Positions 1 to 5,756 of a stretch of 10,507 nt of DNA are shown one piece after another. The notes below the pieces were generated by a model that searched no databases, was not told where the DNA came from, and was given only the letters and a program-made list of their open reading frames with translations. The stretch covers positions 1 to 10,507 of the forward strand of contig JAITVF010000175.1 of NCBI GenBank assembly GCA_031285945.1. The letters run 5' to 3'. Position numbers and translations under genes: made by a program. Each line of letters begins with the position of its first letter. The stretch's first letter is position 1. Source of the DNA: Oscillospiraceae bacterium. GTDB lineage: Bacteria; Bacillota; Clostridia; Oscillospirales; Ruminococcaceae.

Positions 1-2
1 AG

Positions 3-749
3 CGCTCCAGGGGCTACAGCCTGATACCCTCTCTCCTAGCCCGGGAGATCGGGGAGATAGCCGAGCGGGTTCGCGCCGCAAGCCCCGGGGCGCTTATAGT
101 TGTGGACAACTGCTACGGCGAATTTGCCCAGACCAGCGAGCCGACCGGGTATGGGGCCGACCTTATTATAGGCTCGCTCATCAAAAATCCCGGTGGCGGC
201 ATCGCCAGAACGGGCGGGTACATAGCGGGCAAAGGGGAGCTTGTCGAGCGCTGCGCCCACCGTCTTACCGCCCCGGGCCTCGGCCGGGAGGTCGGCTGCT
301 CACTTAGCGAGAACAAGAACATGTATATGGGGCTTTTCTACGCGCCGGGAGTGGTCGCGTCGGCCCTTAAAACAGCCGCTTTCGCCGCGGCTCTTTTCGC
401 CATGCTGGGCTATGAGGTTACCCCGTCTGTTGACGAAGAGCGGGCCGATATCATACAGGCGGTGGTAACAAGAAGCCCGGAGCGGCTTTCGGCCTTTTGT
501 CGGGGGATTCAGCGCGGCGCGCCGGTCGATTCCTTTGTACGGCCCGAGGCCTGGGATATGCCGGGGTACGCCAGCAAGGTGATAATGGCGGCGGGCGCCT
601 TCAACCTGGGCGCGTCGATAGAGCTTTCGGCAGACGGCCCCATGCGGGAGCCATATGCCGCGTGGCTTCAGGGAGGGCTTAACTTCCCCACCGGAAAGCT
701 AGGGGTAATGATAGCGGCCGAGGAAATCTTAAAGCTCAAGTCAATCTAA
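3..749 (+). CDS. Methionine gamma-lyase family (YnbB/'aluminium resistance') PLP enzyme, C-terminal part
   Basis: The reading frame is open from position 3 to the TAA at 747-749 and gives 248 residues with no start inside the window, so the 5' end lies upstream. A GTG at 102 is internal and not a credible start, because homologous-looking sequence (ending IVVDNCYGEF) continues before it. The run around DNCYGEF supplies the aspartate that normally contacts the PLP ring nitrogen. The motif SLIKNPGGG, with its lysine codon at 183-185, is the expected Schiff-base lysine site of this fold-type I family. Family members are usually a little over 400 residues, so roughly the first 40% is missing. The family is annotated as a methionine gamma-lyase-like cytosolic enzyme or, in older databases, as an aluminium resistance protein; the true substrate is uncertain. 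Family assignment is confident, function is not. Confidence 0.85.
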   Translation, partial: RSRGYSLIPSLLAREIGEIAERVRAASPGALIVVDNCYGEFAQTSEPTGYGADLIIGSLIKNPGGGIARTGGYIAGKGELVERCAHRLTAPGLGREVGCSLSENKNMYMGLFYAPGVVASALKTAAFAAALFAMLGYEVTPSVDEERADIIQAVVTRSPERLSAFCRGIQRGAPVDSFVRPEAWDMPGYASKVIMAAGAFNLGASIELSADGPMREPYAAWLQGGLNFPTGKLGVMIAAEEILKLKSI

Positions 750-759
750 TTCTAAATAT

Positions 760-810
760 AATTCCCGCGTATGTCCCCCGCCTTCGGCGGGAAAAACACA
801 CGAAGGAATT
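760..810. repeat. Imperfect GC-cored hairpin between the PLP-enzyme gene and ppa
   Basis: The core is a perfect 6-bp stem, CCCGCC (777-782) with GGCGGG (786-791), closing a TTC loop. It is extended discontinuously by 772-774/796-798, 768-770/800-802 and AATTCC/GGAATT (760-765/805-810). No T tract follows on either strand, so it is not a convincing intrinsic terminator, though it may protect or process the 3' end of the upstream mRNA. It sits inside a wider 10-bp inverted repeat (742-751/856-865). Confidence 0.5.
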
Positions 811-889
811 TCTAAAATATGCCTCTATAATGAAACCCGCAAAGAGTCTTTCATAAATTAGATTGGCATGTCTTAAAGCTCGGGGGCGA

Positions 890-918
890 TTGACAAATCC
901 CCGCTTACAGTATATAAT
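890..918 (+). promoter_or_regulatory. Sigma-A promoter of ppa
   Basis: A consensus -35 box TTGACA (890-895) and consensus -10 box TATAAT (913-918) are separated by exactly 17 bases. Transcription should start near 924-926, giving a leader of roughly 30 bases before the GTG start at 954. The -35 box lies inside a GC-armed dyad (881-885 CGGGG with 899-903 CCCCG) that could be an operator or may be chance. Confidence 0.9.
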
Positions 919-953
919 GCATCAACACAGCTGAGCCCAAGGAGGCATTACCC

Positions 954-1505
954 GTGGTAAACATATGGCACGACATAGGCAGCGAGCGAATACTGCCCGA
1001 TAATTTTTTCGCCGTGATCGAGATTTCCAAAGGCAGCAAGAAAAAATACGAGCTGGATAAGGACACAGGCCTTATAAGGCTGGACCGCATACTTTACACC
1101 TCCACCCATTACCCGGCCAATTACGGGTTTATTCCCCGCACATACGCCGACGACGGCGACCCGCTCGACGTTCTCGTGCTATGCTCCGAGCCTATCGAGC
1201 CGCTGGTGCTGGTTCAGTGCTACCCCATAGGGGTCATTACAATGATTGACAGCGGGCGCAACGACGAAAAGATTATCGCCATACCCTTCGAGGACCCCAC
1301 CTACAACTGCTACCGCTCAATAGATGCGCTGCCGAGGCATATCTTTCATGAGATGCAGCACTTTTTCTCGGTCTACAAGCAGCTCGAAAACAAGCAGACC
1401 GGCGTTGAGGAGGCCCAGGGCCAAAAGGACGCCATAAGGGTAATAGCCGACGCAATCGAAAACTATAATATGCTCTACGGAAAAAGAGAGAATAATCCCC
1501 TTTAG
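954..1505 (+). CDS. ppa: Family I inorganic pyrophosphatase
   Basis: It hydrolyses pyrophosphate to two phosphates in the cytosol, pulling DNA, RNA, aminoacyl-tRNA and other syntheses forward. The 183-residue length fits soluble family I enzymes (E. coli has 176). Visible motifs are the substrate-binding stretch [17 protein letters not shown] (residues 23-39), YGFIP (57-61) and the metal-binding signature [11 protein letters not shown] (66-76) with its conserved aspartates; a further aspartate lies in NDEK (104). The start is GTG at 954, preceded by AAGGAGG with GGAGG at 941-945 and 8 bases of spacing. A consensus promoter lies directly upstream. The C-terminal tail after about residue 150 is somewhat longer and more polar than in E. 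coli. The stop codon falls within a 9-bp inverted repeat (1502-1527). Confidence 0.96.
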   Translation: MVNIWHDIGSERILPDNFFAVIEISKGSKKKYELDKDTGLIRLDRILYTSTHYPANYGFIPRTYADDGDPLDVLVLCSEPIEPLVLVQCYPIGVITMIDSGRNDEKIIAIPFEDPTYNCYRSIDALPRHIFHEMQHFFSVYKQLENKQTGVEEAQGQKDAIRVIADAIENYNMLYGKRENNPL

Positions 1506-1527
1506 GGCTTTATCAAACAAGCCCTAA
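1502..1527. repeat. Inverted repeat at the ppa stop codon
   Basis: TTAGGGCTT (1502-1510) and AAGCCCTAA (1519-1527) form a perfect 9-bp stem with an 8-base loop, and the left arm includes the TAG stop of ppa. No T run follows on the plus strand, so termination would be weak. The sequence at 1509-1528, read on the minus strand, matches 19 of 20 bases immediately after recG (10242-10261), so it may belong to a dispersed repeat family. Confidence 0.5.
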
Positions 1528-1541
1528 TAAAACGGTTCTCC

Positions 1542-1570
1542 TGGACAAAGCACCCGGCATATAATATATC
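1542..1570 (+). promoter_or_regulatory. Candidate promoter of the PRC-barrel gene
   Basis: TGGACA (1542-1547, 5 of 6 to the sigma-A -35 consensus) and TATATC (1565-1570, 4 of 6) are 17 bases apart, with a likely start near 1577. A perfect TATAAT at 1560-1565 lies between them but is only 12 bases from the -35 candidate. The CATATAATA there also resembles the -10 of late sporulation sigma factors, but no matching -35 was found. Which element is used is unresolved. Confidence 0.4.
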
Positions 1571-1596
1571 GGTATATATCGGGGGGAGGTGGCCGT

Positions 1597-1890
1597 GTGC
1601 TCTGCCGCATAAGCGATCTACGCTATAAGGAAGTTATAAACGTCCGGGACGGTAGCTGCCTCGGATATGTCTCGGACATTGAGGTGGATACCGTGACCGC
1701 CAAGATCATGTCGCTGATCATCTACGGCAAGGCTAAGCTCTTCGGCCTCTTTTTCAGGGGTGAGGATACCGTCATACAGTGGAGCGACATCGAGGTTATC
1801 GGCGAAGATACCATACTTATAAACATGCGCCCCGAGTACCGTGATCACCACGTAAAGTCCCCGGGCCTGTTGGGAAAGCTTTTTGGGTAA
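1597..1890 (+). CDS. YlmC/YmxH-family PRC-barrel protein
   Basis: This is a 97-residue single-domain PRC-barrel protein. The start RISDLRYKEVINVRDG (4-19), the LGYVSDIEVD turn (22-31), KLFGLFFRGED (47-57) and the ending VIQWSDIEVIGEDTILI (59-75) match the YlmC/YmxH pattern found in endospore-forming Firmicutes. Family members are named as sporulation proteins, but a molecular activity is not established; PRC barrels generally bind RNA or proteins. GTG at 1597 is chosen because GGAGG at 1585-1589 leaves 7 bases of spacing. A GTG at 1595 is out of frame. The gene has its own promoter candidate and ends 18 bases before the terminator stem. The last 16 or so residues (KSPGLLGKLFG region) form a short extension with a hydrophobic end. 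Confidence 0.88.
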   Translation: MLCRISDLRYKEVINVRDGSCLGYVSDIEVDTVTAKIMSLIIYGKAKLFGLFFRGEDTVIQWSDIEVIGEDTILINMRPEYRDHHVKSPGLLGKLFG

Positions 1891-1907
1891 GGGCGCAAAG
1901 CAAGCCG

Positions 1908-1957
1908 ATACCCCCGCGCTTTCCCCTGTAACCGGGTAAAGCGCGGGGGTATTTTTT
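1908..1957 (+). terminator. Strong intrinsic terminator after the PRC-barrel gene
   Basis: A perfect 15-bp GC-rich stem pairs ATACCCCCGCGCTTT (1908-1922) with AAAGCGCGGGGGTAT (1938-1952), followed by a T run reaching 1957. The loop is 15 bases. The T tract is on the plus-strand side only, so it ends the ppa/PRC-barrel transcription. It lies 41 bases beyond the end of the convergent minus-strand gene, whose transcripts would meet the hairpin without a T tract. Confidence 0.95.
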
Positions 1958-1998
1958 AAATCAAAAAGCCTTGGGCCGGCCGCCGGTCCGCGCTCCGG

Positions 1999-3270
1999 CT
2001 ATTCGCCGAAGGATACGTCCTCGCCGCCTACTACGTCGCCGTACCAGCCCAGCGCACCCATATACGCCTCATAGATATCCTCGGGGGCAAGGTCGTTTAC
2101 GATCAGCTCGCGAGAAACGGCCTTCCAGTCGGCAAGCTCGTACATCTGCATGAATCGCAGAATCTTGCCGAAATCGCCCTTTCCCTCAAGCAGGGCGTTG
2201 CGTATGGGATCGGAAACCTGCACCATCCGCAGGGCTTCCTCCATGCTCATCTCAAGTATAACGTCGAGGACTGAGAAGAGGCCCATCAAAAATATTCCCT
2301 GACTCTCCTGCTCCATCTTAAATTTAAGGGAGAGGTTGTCGGCGAATTTGGCCCTTACAAGGGAAAGGCGGGAAAGCTCGTCGGGCCGGTCGGCACCAAG
2401 CAGCTTTGAAACGGCGGTGGTTACCCATTTGCGGGTTTCGACCTGGCCCAGGATCGTTACTGCGTGGCCTATGCTTTTAACCTTTTGGCGAAGGCCCAAA
2501 AAGGGTGAGTTTATCATACGCATAAGGCTTACGGTCAGGGCGGTATCCCGCTGTACTATCGCCGAAACTGCCGAAAACTCAAAGTTTTCATCCCGCACAA
2601 GATTTAAAAGCTTTATCAGGTTTAGCTTAAGGGGGCTTACCCTGTGCTCCCCTCTTGTAATAGGTATGCGGTAGAAGCGGCCCTCGTACAGATCAGGGGC
2701 GCGGGAGCCCTGGTCGGGCAGCCTTTTGAGCTCCTCGAACTGCTCCTGGCTGTGAATATGGGTCGTAACTGTCCTGATATGCCGGTAATCCCTCTGGGCC
2801 AGCGCGTACATCAGCTGCTGGCGCGGATCCTCCATCTGGCGGTTGTCGAAAAAGATGTAATCGCAAAGCGCCGCCACCGGGGCGTATTTATCCACCCGCG
2901 ATATCTTTTGCATGGCAAAGCGGAAGCCCAGCTCTTTAAGTCTTGCGATATTTGAGAGGAAGGGCTCCTCGGGCTTGCAGCCCTCGTCCACCACAAATAT
3001 TACCCGGTCGGAGGGCTGACGGCACTGAGCGGCAAGGTCGGTAAGCATCATAAGCCCGTTGACCGGCACGAATATGGGCTTACCCATTGTGTAGGCGTCT
3101 ACCCCCACGGCGTTGAGGGTGGCAAGAAGAGGAGAAAGCATGGCGCCGTCGAACTCCCTCTCGGCCTGGTTGGCCTCAAAGAGCCCGTTGCCCTCCTGAC
3201 AGCGGAGGTAATAAGCCTGCACCATCATATTTTTATCAAAAAAAGGAACCGGTACTACTAAAAGATCCAT
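1999..3270 (-). CDS. Degenerate EAL plus HDOD domain signalling protein
   Basis: The product is 423 residues from the ATG at 3270-3268, chosen because GGAGG (minus strand, 3281-3277) precedes it by 6 bases. The frame stays open upstream to an ATG at 3321 that has no ribosome binding site. Residues 1-205 resemble an EAL domain: VPFFDKNMMVQAYYLR at the N-terminus, a PIFVPVN strand, the LKELGFRFAM helix-strand, and LYEGRFYRIPI where active enzymes have the closing QGYxFxxP-type motif. Where the catalytic glutamate motif should be there is VVDEGC (about 93-98), and the usual metal-binding DD is FFDN (about 140-143), so cyclic-di-GMP hydrolysis is unlikely. Residues about 211-395 form an HDOD domain (IVQRDTALTVSLMRMINSP, SIGHAVTILG), a metal-free HD relative. 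The architecture matches YuxH-like proteins; a scaffold or sensor role is inferred. It is convergent with the PRC-barrel gene and divergent from ffs-dnaX. Confidence 0.88.
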   Translation of the reverse strand: MDLLVVPVPFFDKNMMVQAYYLRCQEGNGLFEANQAEREFDGAMLSPLLATLNAVGVDAYTMGKPIFVPVNGLMMLTDLAAQCRQPSDRVIFVVDEGCKPEEPFLSNIARLKELGFRFAMQKISRVDKYAPVAALCDYIFFDNRQMEDPRQQLMYALAQRDYRHIRTVTTHIHSQEQFEELKRLPDQGSRAPDLYEGRFYRIPITRGEHRVSPLKLNLIKLLNLVRDENFEFSAVSAIVQRDTALTVSLMRMINSPFLGLRQKVKSIGHAVTILGQVETRKWVTTAVSKLLGADRPDELSRLSLVRAKFADNLSLKFKMEQESQGIFLMGLFSVLDVILEMSMEEALRMVQVSDPIRNALLEGKGDFGKILRFMQMYELADWKAVSRELIVNDLAPEDIYEAYMGALGWYGDVVGGEDVSFGE

Positions 3271-3309
3271 TAGTGCCCTCCATTTCATCCCCGGGGAAGC
3301 TACACTGTC

Positions 3310-3338
3310 AGTATACAACATTTTTTATATAATTTCCA
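3310..3338 (-). promoter_or_regulatory. Candidate promoter of the EAL-HDOD gene
   Basis: On the minus strand, TGGAAA (3338-3333, 4 of 6 to TTGACA) and TATACT (3315-3310, 5 of 6 to TATAAT) are separated by 17 bases. Transcription would begin near 3303 and leave a leader of about 33 bases, which fits the chosen start at 3270 and excludes the upstream ATG at 3321. The region is AT-rich and has other TATA-like strings, so the exact position is uncertain. Confidence 0.4.
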
Positions 3339-3502
3339 GTCGTTACGTTTATAATATCGACCAAATTATTTGCATATTTACACCATCTGCCCACAAATGG
3401 CTCTCGGCACGGAATTGAGACCGATATTGGGGGCCAAATCTTGCCATTTTTTGCGGCTGTATTTTTTTGGTCTTTCCGGCGCCGGGGCTATATTTCCCGC
3501 TG

Positions 3503-3531
3503 TTTACAAATTCGCCAGGTTCGTGTATAAT
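3503..3531 (+). promoter_or_regulatory. Promoter of the SRP RNA / dnaX unit
   Basis: TTTACA (3503-3508, 5 of 6) and a perfect TATAAT (3526-3531) are spaced by 17 bases, with a likely start near 3538. It precedes the predicted 5' end of the SRP RNA by about 20 bases. It may also serve dnaX and the genes after it by read-through. The stretch from 3339 to 3502 between the two divergent promoters holds T-rich runs and no gene I can support. Confidence 0.85.
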
Positions 3532-3560
3532 ATACTGGTAGATCAAAAATAAAAGCGTTT

Positions 3561-3695
3561 TGTGCCGCGGCGTGCGGACAGGCGGGCCCTGTGCGGCGGG
3601 ACACCGTGAATCATGTCAGGCGGGGAACCGAGCAGCATTAAGCGGCTGCGCCCGCGCGCCGCAGGTCAACCTGCCTGTTCGCGCGCGGCGGCACA
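3561..3695 (+). ncRNA. ffs: Signal recognition particle RNA (4.5S/scRNA type)
   Basis: The conserved apical core is present: GUCAGG (3615-3620), stem CGG (3621-3623), GGAA tetraloop (3624-3627), CCG (3628-3630) and AGCAGC (3631-3636). The tetraloop and asymmetric loop are what the Ffh M domain and the FtsY complex recognise during co-translational membrane targeting. The ends are set by pairing of TGTGCCGC (3561-3568) with GCGGCACA (3688-3695), and the long GC-rich arms between are mutually complementary in part. At about 135 bases it is somewhat longer than E. coli 4.5S RNA and far shorter than the B. subtilis scRNA, with no room for a full Alu domain. The position directly upstream of dnaX matches Firmicute gene order. 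Exact ends are inferred from pairing. Confidence 0.9.
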
Positions 3696-3710
3696 AATCC
3701 TGAGGATTGC

Positions 3711-3756
3711 CCGGAAGAGGCGCGCCCTTTTTCCCTCTTCGCGGCTTTCCTTTTTT
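3711..3756 (+). terminator. Terminator-like hairpin between SRP RNA and dnaX
   Basis: GAAGAGG (3714-3720) pairs with CCTCTTC (3734-3740). The stem can be extended by CCG (3711-3713) with CGG (3742-3744) past one bulged base. A T-rich stretch ending in six T (3751-3756) follows after a short gap. It could release most SRP RNA transcripts while letting some continue into dnaX, giving high ffs and low dnaX expression. The gap between stem and T run makes it a weak terminator. Confidence 0.4.
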
Positions 3757-3773
3757 GCTTGTGGCGGTGAATT

Positions 3774-5327
3774 ATGGCGACGCATCAGGCACTTTACCGT
3801 AAATGGCGGCCCAAAACCTTTGATGATATGGTCGGCCAGGACGCGGTCTCGCGCACCCTTAAGAACGAGGTCGCGGGGAATATGCTTTCCCACGCCTACC
3901 TGTTTTGCGGCACGCGCGGAACGGGAAAGACCTCGTCGGCAAAAATCCTCGCAAGGGCCGTAAACTGTAAGAATCCTCAGGACGGAAACCCCTGCTGCCA
4001 ATGCGAAATCTGCCGCGGCATCGAGGACGAAACCCTGCTTGACGTAACCGAAATAGACGCCGCCAGCAACTCCGGGGTGGACAGCATAAGGGAGCTGCGG
4101 GGCGAGGCCCGCTTTACCCCCGCCGCGACAAGGTACCGGGTATATATTATAGACGAAACTCACATGCTCAGTCAGGGGGCGTGGGGCGCGCTTTTAAAAA
4201 TTCTTGAGGAGCCGCCCGCCCACGTTATATTTATCCTCGCGACCACCGAGCTACACAAGGTTCCCGCTACGATACTTTCGCGCTGTCAGCGCTTTGATTT
4301 TTCCCGAATCGACTCGGAGGTAATAGCAAAAAGGCTTATCTACATTGCCGGCGAGGAAAGTATTCCCCTTGCGCAGGACGCCGCCCTTCTTATCGCCAAG
4401 CTGGCCGACGGCGGCATGCGCGACGCTCTTTCCCTTCTTGACCTTGTAAGCTCGATGGAGGGGGAGATTACCTCGGAGGCTGTGACAAGCCGCCTGGGGC
4501 TGCTTGGGAGGGATCATCTTTTTTCGCTTGCCGAGGCCGTATTTTCAAGAGACGCCGGAGCCGTTTTGCAGGCCGCAAAGGGGCTGTGGGATCAGTCTGT
4601 CGACTATCAGAGGCTCTGCGAGCAGCTCACCGGCTTTTTCAGGGATATTATGGTCGCAAAGTCGGTTCAAAATCCGGGCGGCCTTATCTTCTGCCTGCCC
4701 GAAGAGCTTCCCCGCTATCGGGCTCTGGCCGCCAGGCAAAGCCTGAGCGATATCCTGCGCTGCCTTAAGCTTTTGCAGGAAGCCCTGGGCAGGATAAGCC
4801 GCTCGGGCCAGCGGCGTGTCGAGCTGGAGATGGCCCTTTTGCGTATGGCGGAGCCCGCGGCGGAGGATGAGCCTCTTCCCGCCGCGCGGGAGAAGAGCAC
4901 CGCGCCTCAGCCGCAAAGCCGCCGGCCCCAATCGGGGGCAGACGCTTGTGCCCCCGCCGAGGAGGACGCCAAGGCTACCGCGGAAAAAATTCCGATGGAG
5001 CCCCTCTTTGACTGGGATAAGGTCCTCACGCAGCTTTCGGCCAAAAACAAGGCCCTTCACGCCACTCTTATAGGGTCTAAGGCTTATGCCGGCGGCGATT
5101 TGCTTTTGGTGGACGCGGGCGCTAACAGCATGTTCGCCAGAATGGTCAGGGGAGACAGCTACGCGAAGGACAGCCTCAGGGGCGCCGTTCTAGAGGTAAC
5201 CGGTAAGAAATACCGCCTGGGGCCCTATCATCCCGAAAGATACGAGGTGCGGCAAAAAAAGGATCCGCTTGCCGACCTGCTGGTGCGGGCAAGCGAGCTT
5301 GGCGTAAGCGTTGAGGTAAAAGAGTAA
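3774..5327 (+). CDS. dnaX: DNA polymerase III subunit gamma/tau
   Basis: DnaX forms the ATPase core of the clamp loader that places the sliding clamp on primed DNA; the tau form also contacts the polymerase and helicase. The 517-residue protein starts ALYRKWRPKTFDDMVGQ, typical of the family. It has Walker A GTRGTGKT (46-53), a four-cysteine zinc module (C65, C74 or C75, C77, C80), Walker B IIDETH (125-130), the SRC sensor (169-171) and GGMRDALSLLD (213-223). Domain III runs to about 360. A proline/alanine-rich, charged linker (about 360-408) leads to a small C-terminal domain starting near LFDWDKVL. The start at 3774 is preceded by GGCGGTGA, a ribosome binding site one base off consensus. 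It lies between ffs and ybaB, as in B. subtilis. Two A runs matter: A6 at 4984-4989 in the linker, and A7 followed by G at 5254-5261 near the end. Confidence 0.97.
   Translation: MATHQALYRKWRPKTFDDMVGQDAVSRTLKNEVAGNMLSHAYLFCGTRGTGKTSSAKILARAVNCKNPQDGNPCCQCEICRGIEDETLLDVTEIDAASNSGVDSIRELRGEARFTPAATRYRVYIIDETHMLSQGAWGALLKILEEPPAHVIFILATTELHKVPATILSRCQRFDFSRIDSEVIAKRLIYIAGEESIPLAQDAALLIAKLADGGMRDALSLLDLVSSMEGEITSEAVTSRLGLLGRDHLFSLAEAVFSRDAGAVLQAAKGLWDQSVDYQRLCEQLTGFFRDIMVAKSVQNPGGLIFCLPEELPRYRALAARQSLSDILRCLKLLQEALGRISRSGQRRVELEMALLRMAEPAAEDEPLPAAREKSTAPQPQSRRPQSGADACAPAEEDAKATAEKIPMEPLFDWDKVLTQLSAKNKALHATLIGSKAYAGGDLLLVDAGANSMFARMVRGDSYAKDSLRGAVLEVTGKKYRLGPYHPERYEVRQKKDPLADLLVRASELGVSVEVKE
5255..5295 (+). 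promoter_or_regulatory. Candidate -1 frameshift site in dnaX
   Basis: The heptamer A AAA AAG (5255-5261) lies in the register needed for tandem -1 slippage, with zero-frame codons CAA AAA AAG. Four bases later comes an 8-bp stem, CGCTTGCC (5266-5273) with GGCAAGCG (5288-5295), whose loop can hold an inner ACC/GGT pairing. A ribosome-binding-like GAGGTG lies upstream at 5244-5249. A -1 shift would replace the last 21 residues with 17 different ones and stop at TGA 5312-5314. The heptamer is the same as in E. coli dnaX, but the position does not yield a gamma-sized product, so use of this site is unproven. Confidence 0.35.
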
Positions 5328-5361
5328 GCAATTCTTTAGCATACCGCTGGGAGGATAATAC

Positions 5362-5709
5362 ATGAAAGCACGGCTGCCAAAGGGCTACGGCGGGGGACCG
5401 CAGGATATGAACACCATGATAAAGCAGGCGCAGAAGATGCAGGAGCTGATGGAGGAAAAAAAGGCGGAGCTCGATGAGCGGGTCTTTGACGCTTCGGCCG
5501 GGGGGGGAGCCGTCAGAGTTACAGTAAAGGGCTCAAAGGAGCTCGTCTCGGTTAAAATAAGCCCCGACGCGGCCGACCCCGGGGACGTGGAGATGCTTGA
5601 GGATCTTATTATGGCGGCCGTGAACGAGGCGCTTCGCGCCGCCGAGGAAGCCGCCGCCCGCGAAATGGGCGCCATAACCGGCGGGGTTGGAATACCTAGC
5701 GGTTTTTAG
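5362..5709 (+). CDS. YbaB/EbfC family nucleoid-associated protein
   Basis: A 115-residue small DNA-binding protein that as a dimer coats or bends DNA in its E. coli and Borrelia relatives. The helical start (MNTMIKQAQKMQELMEEKKAEL, about 16-37) is followed by the GGGAVRVTVKGSKELVSVKISPDA core (47-70), then MLEDLIMAAVNEALRAAEE (78-96) and the closing MGAITGGVGIPSGF, all typical of the family. GGGAGG at 5349-5354 lies 7 bases before the ATG. It sits 34 bases after dnaX and 47 before recR, the conserved order in Firmicutes (yaaK position). The first 15 or so residues, rich in glycine, are longer than in many homologues; an internal ATG at 5407 (residue 16) would give a 100-residue form but lacks an equally good ribosome binding site. 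A run of eight G (5500-5507) encodes the glycine cluster. Confidence 0.94.
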   Translation: MKARLPKGYGGGPQDMNTMIKQAQKMQELMEEKKAELDERVFDASAGGGAVRVTVKGSKELVSVKISPDAADPGDVEMLEDLIMAAVNEALRAAEEAAAREMGAITGGVGIPSGF

Positions 5710-5756
5710 CCGTTAGCCTTTTATAGCTGATCGACTATAGTATGCGAGGGTGACTT

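Noticed and set aside
777..796. Hairpin at 777-791 as an intrinsic terminator of the PLP-enzyme gene
   Set aside because: It is followed by A residues rather than T on the plus strand, and no T run follows on the minus strand either.
1502..1530. Stem at the ppa stop as an intrinsic terminator
   Set aside because: No T tract on the plus strand; the strong terminator at 1908-1957 serves ppa and the next gene.
1558..1566. CATATAATA as a late sporulation sigma-K type -10
   Set aside because: It matches the -10 pattern, but no matching -35 element lies at the required distance; AT-rich chance match is equally likely.
3271..3321. Longer form of the EAL-HDOD protein starting at the ATG at 3321
   Set aside because: No ribosome binding site precedes it, the candidate promoter start (about 3303) lies inside it, and the ATG at 3270 has GGAGG at ideal spacing.
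3370..3552. 60-residue plus-strand open frame in the divergent intergenic region
   Set aside because: It has no ribosome binding site, runs through the ffs promoter, and its composition is not protein-like; most likely a chance open frame.
4545..5060. 171-residue minus-strand open frame inside dnaX
   Set aside because: It is antisense to dnaX domain III and linker, with low-complexity Leu/Arg/Gly composition and no ribosome binding site; a shadow of GC-rich coding sequence.
5500..5507. Run of eight G in ybaB as a phase-variation switch
   Set aside because: It encodes the conserved glycine cluster in the correct frame of an intact housekeeping gene; contingency switching would be unexpected here.
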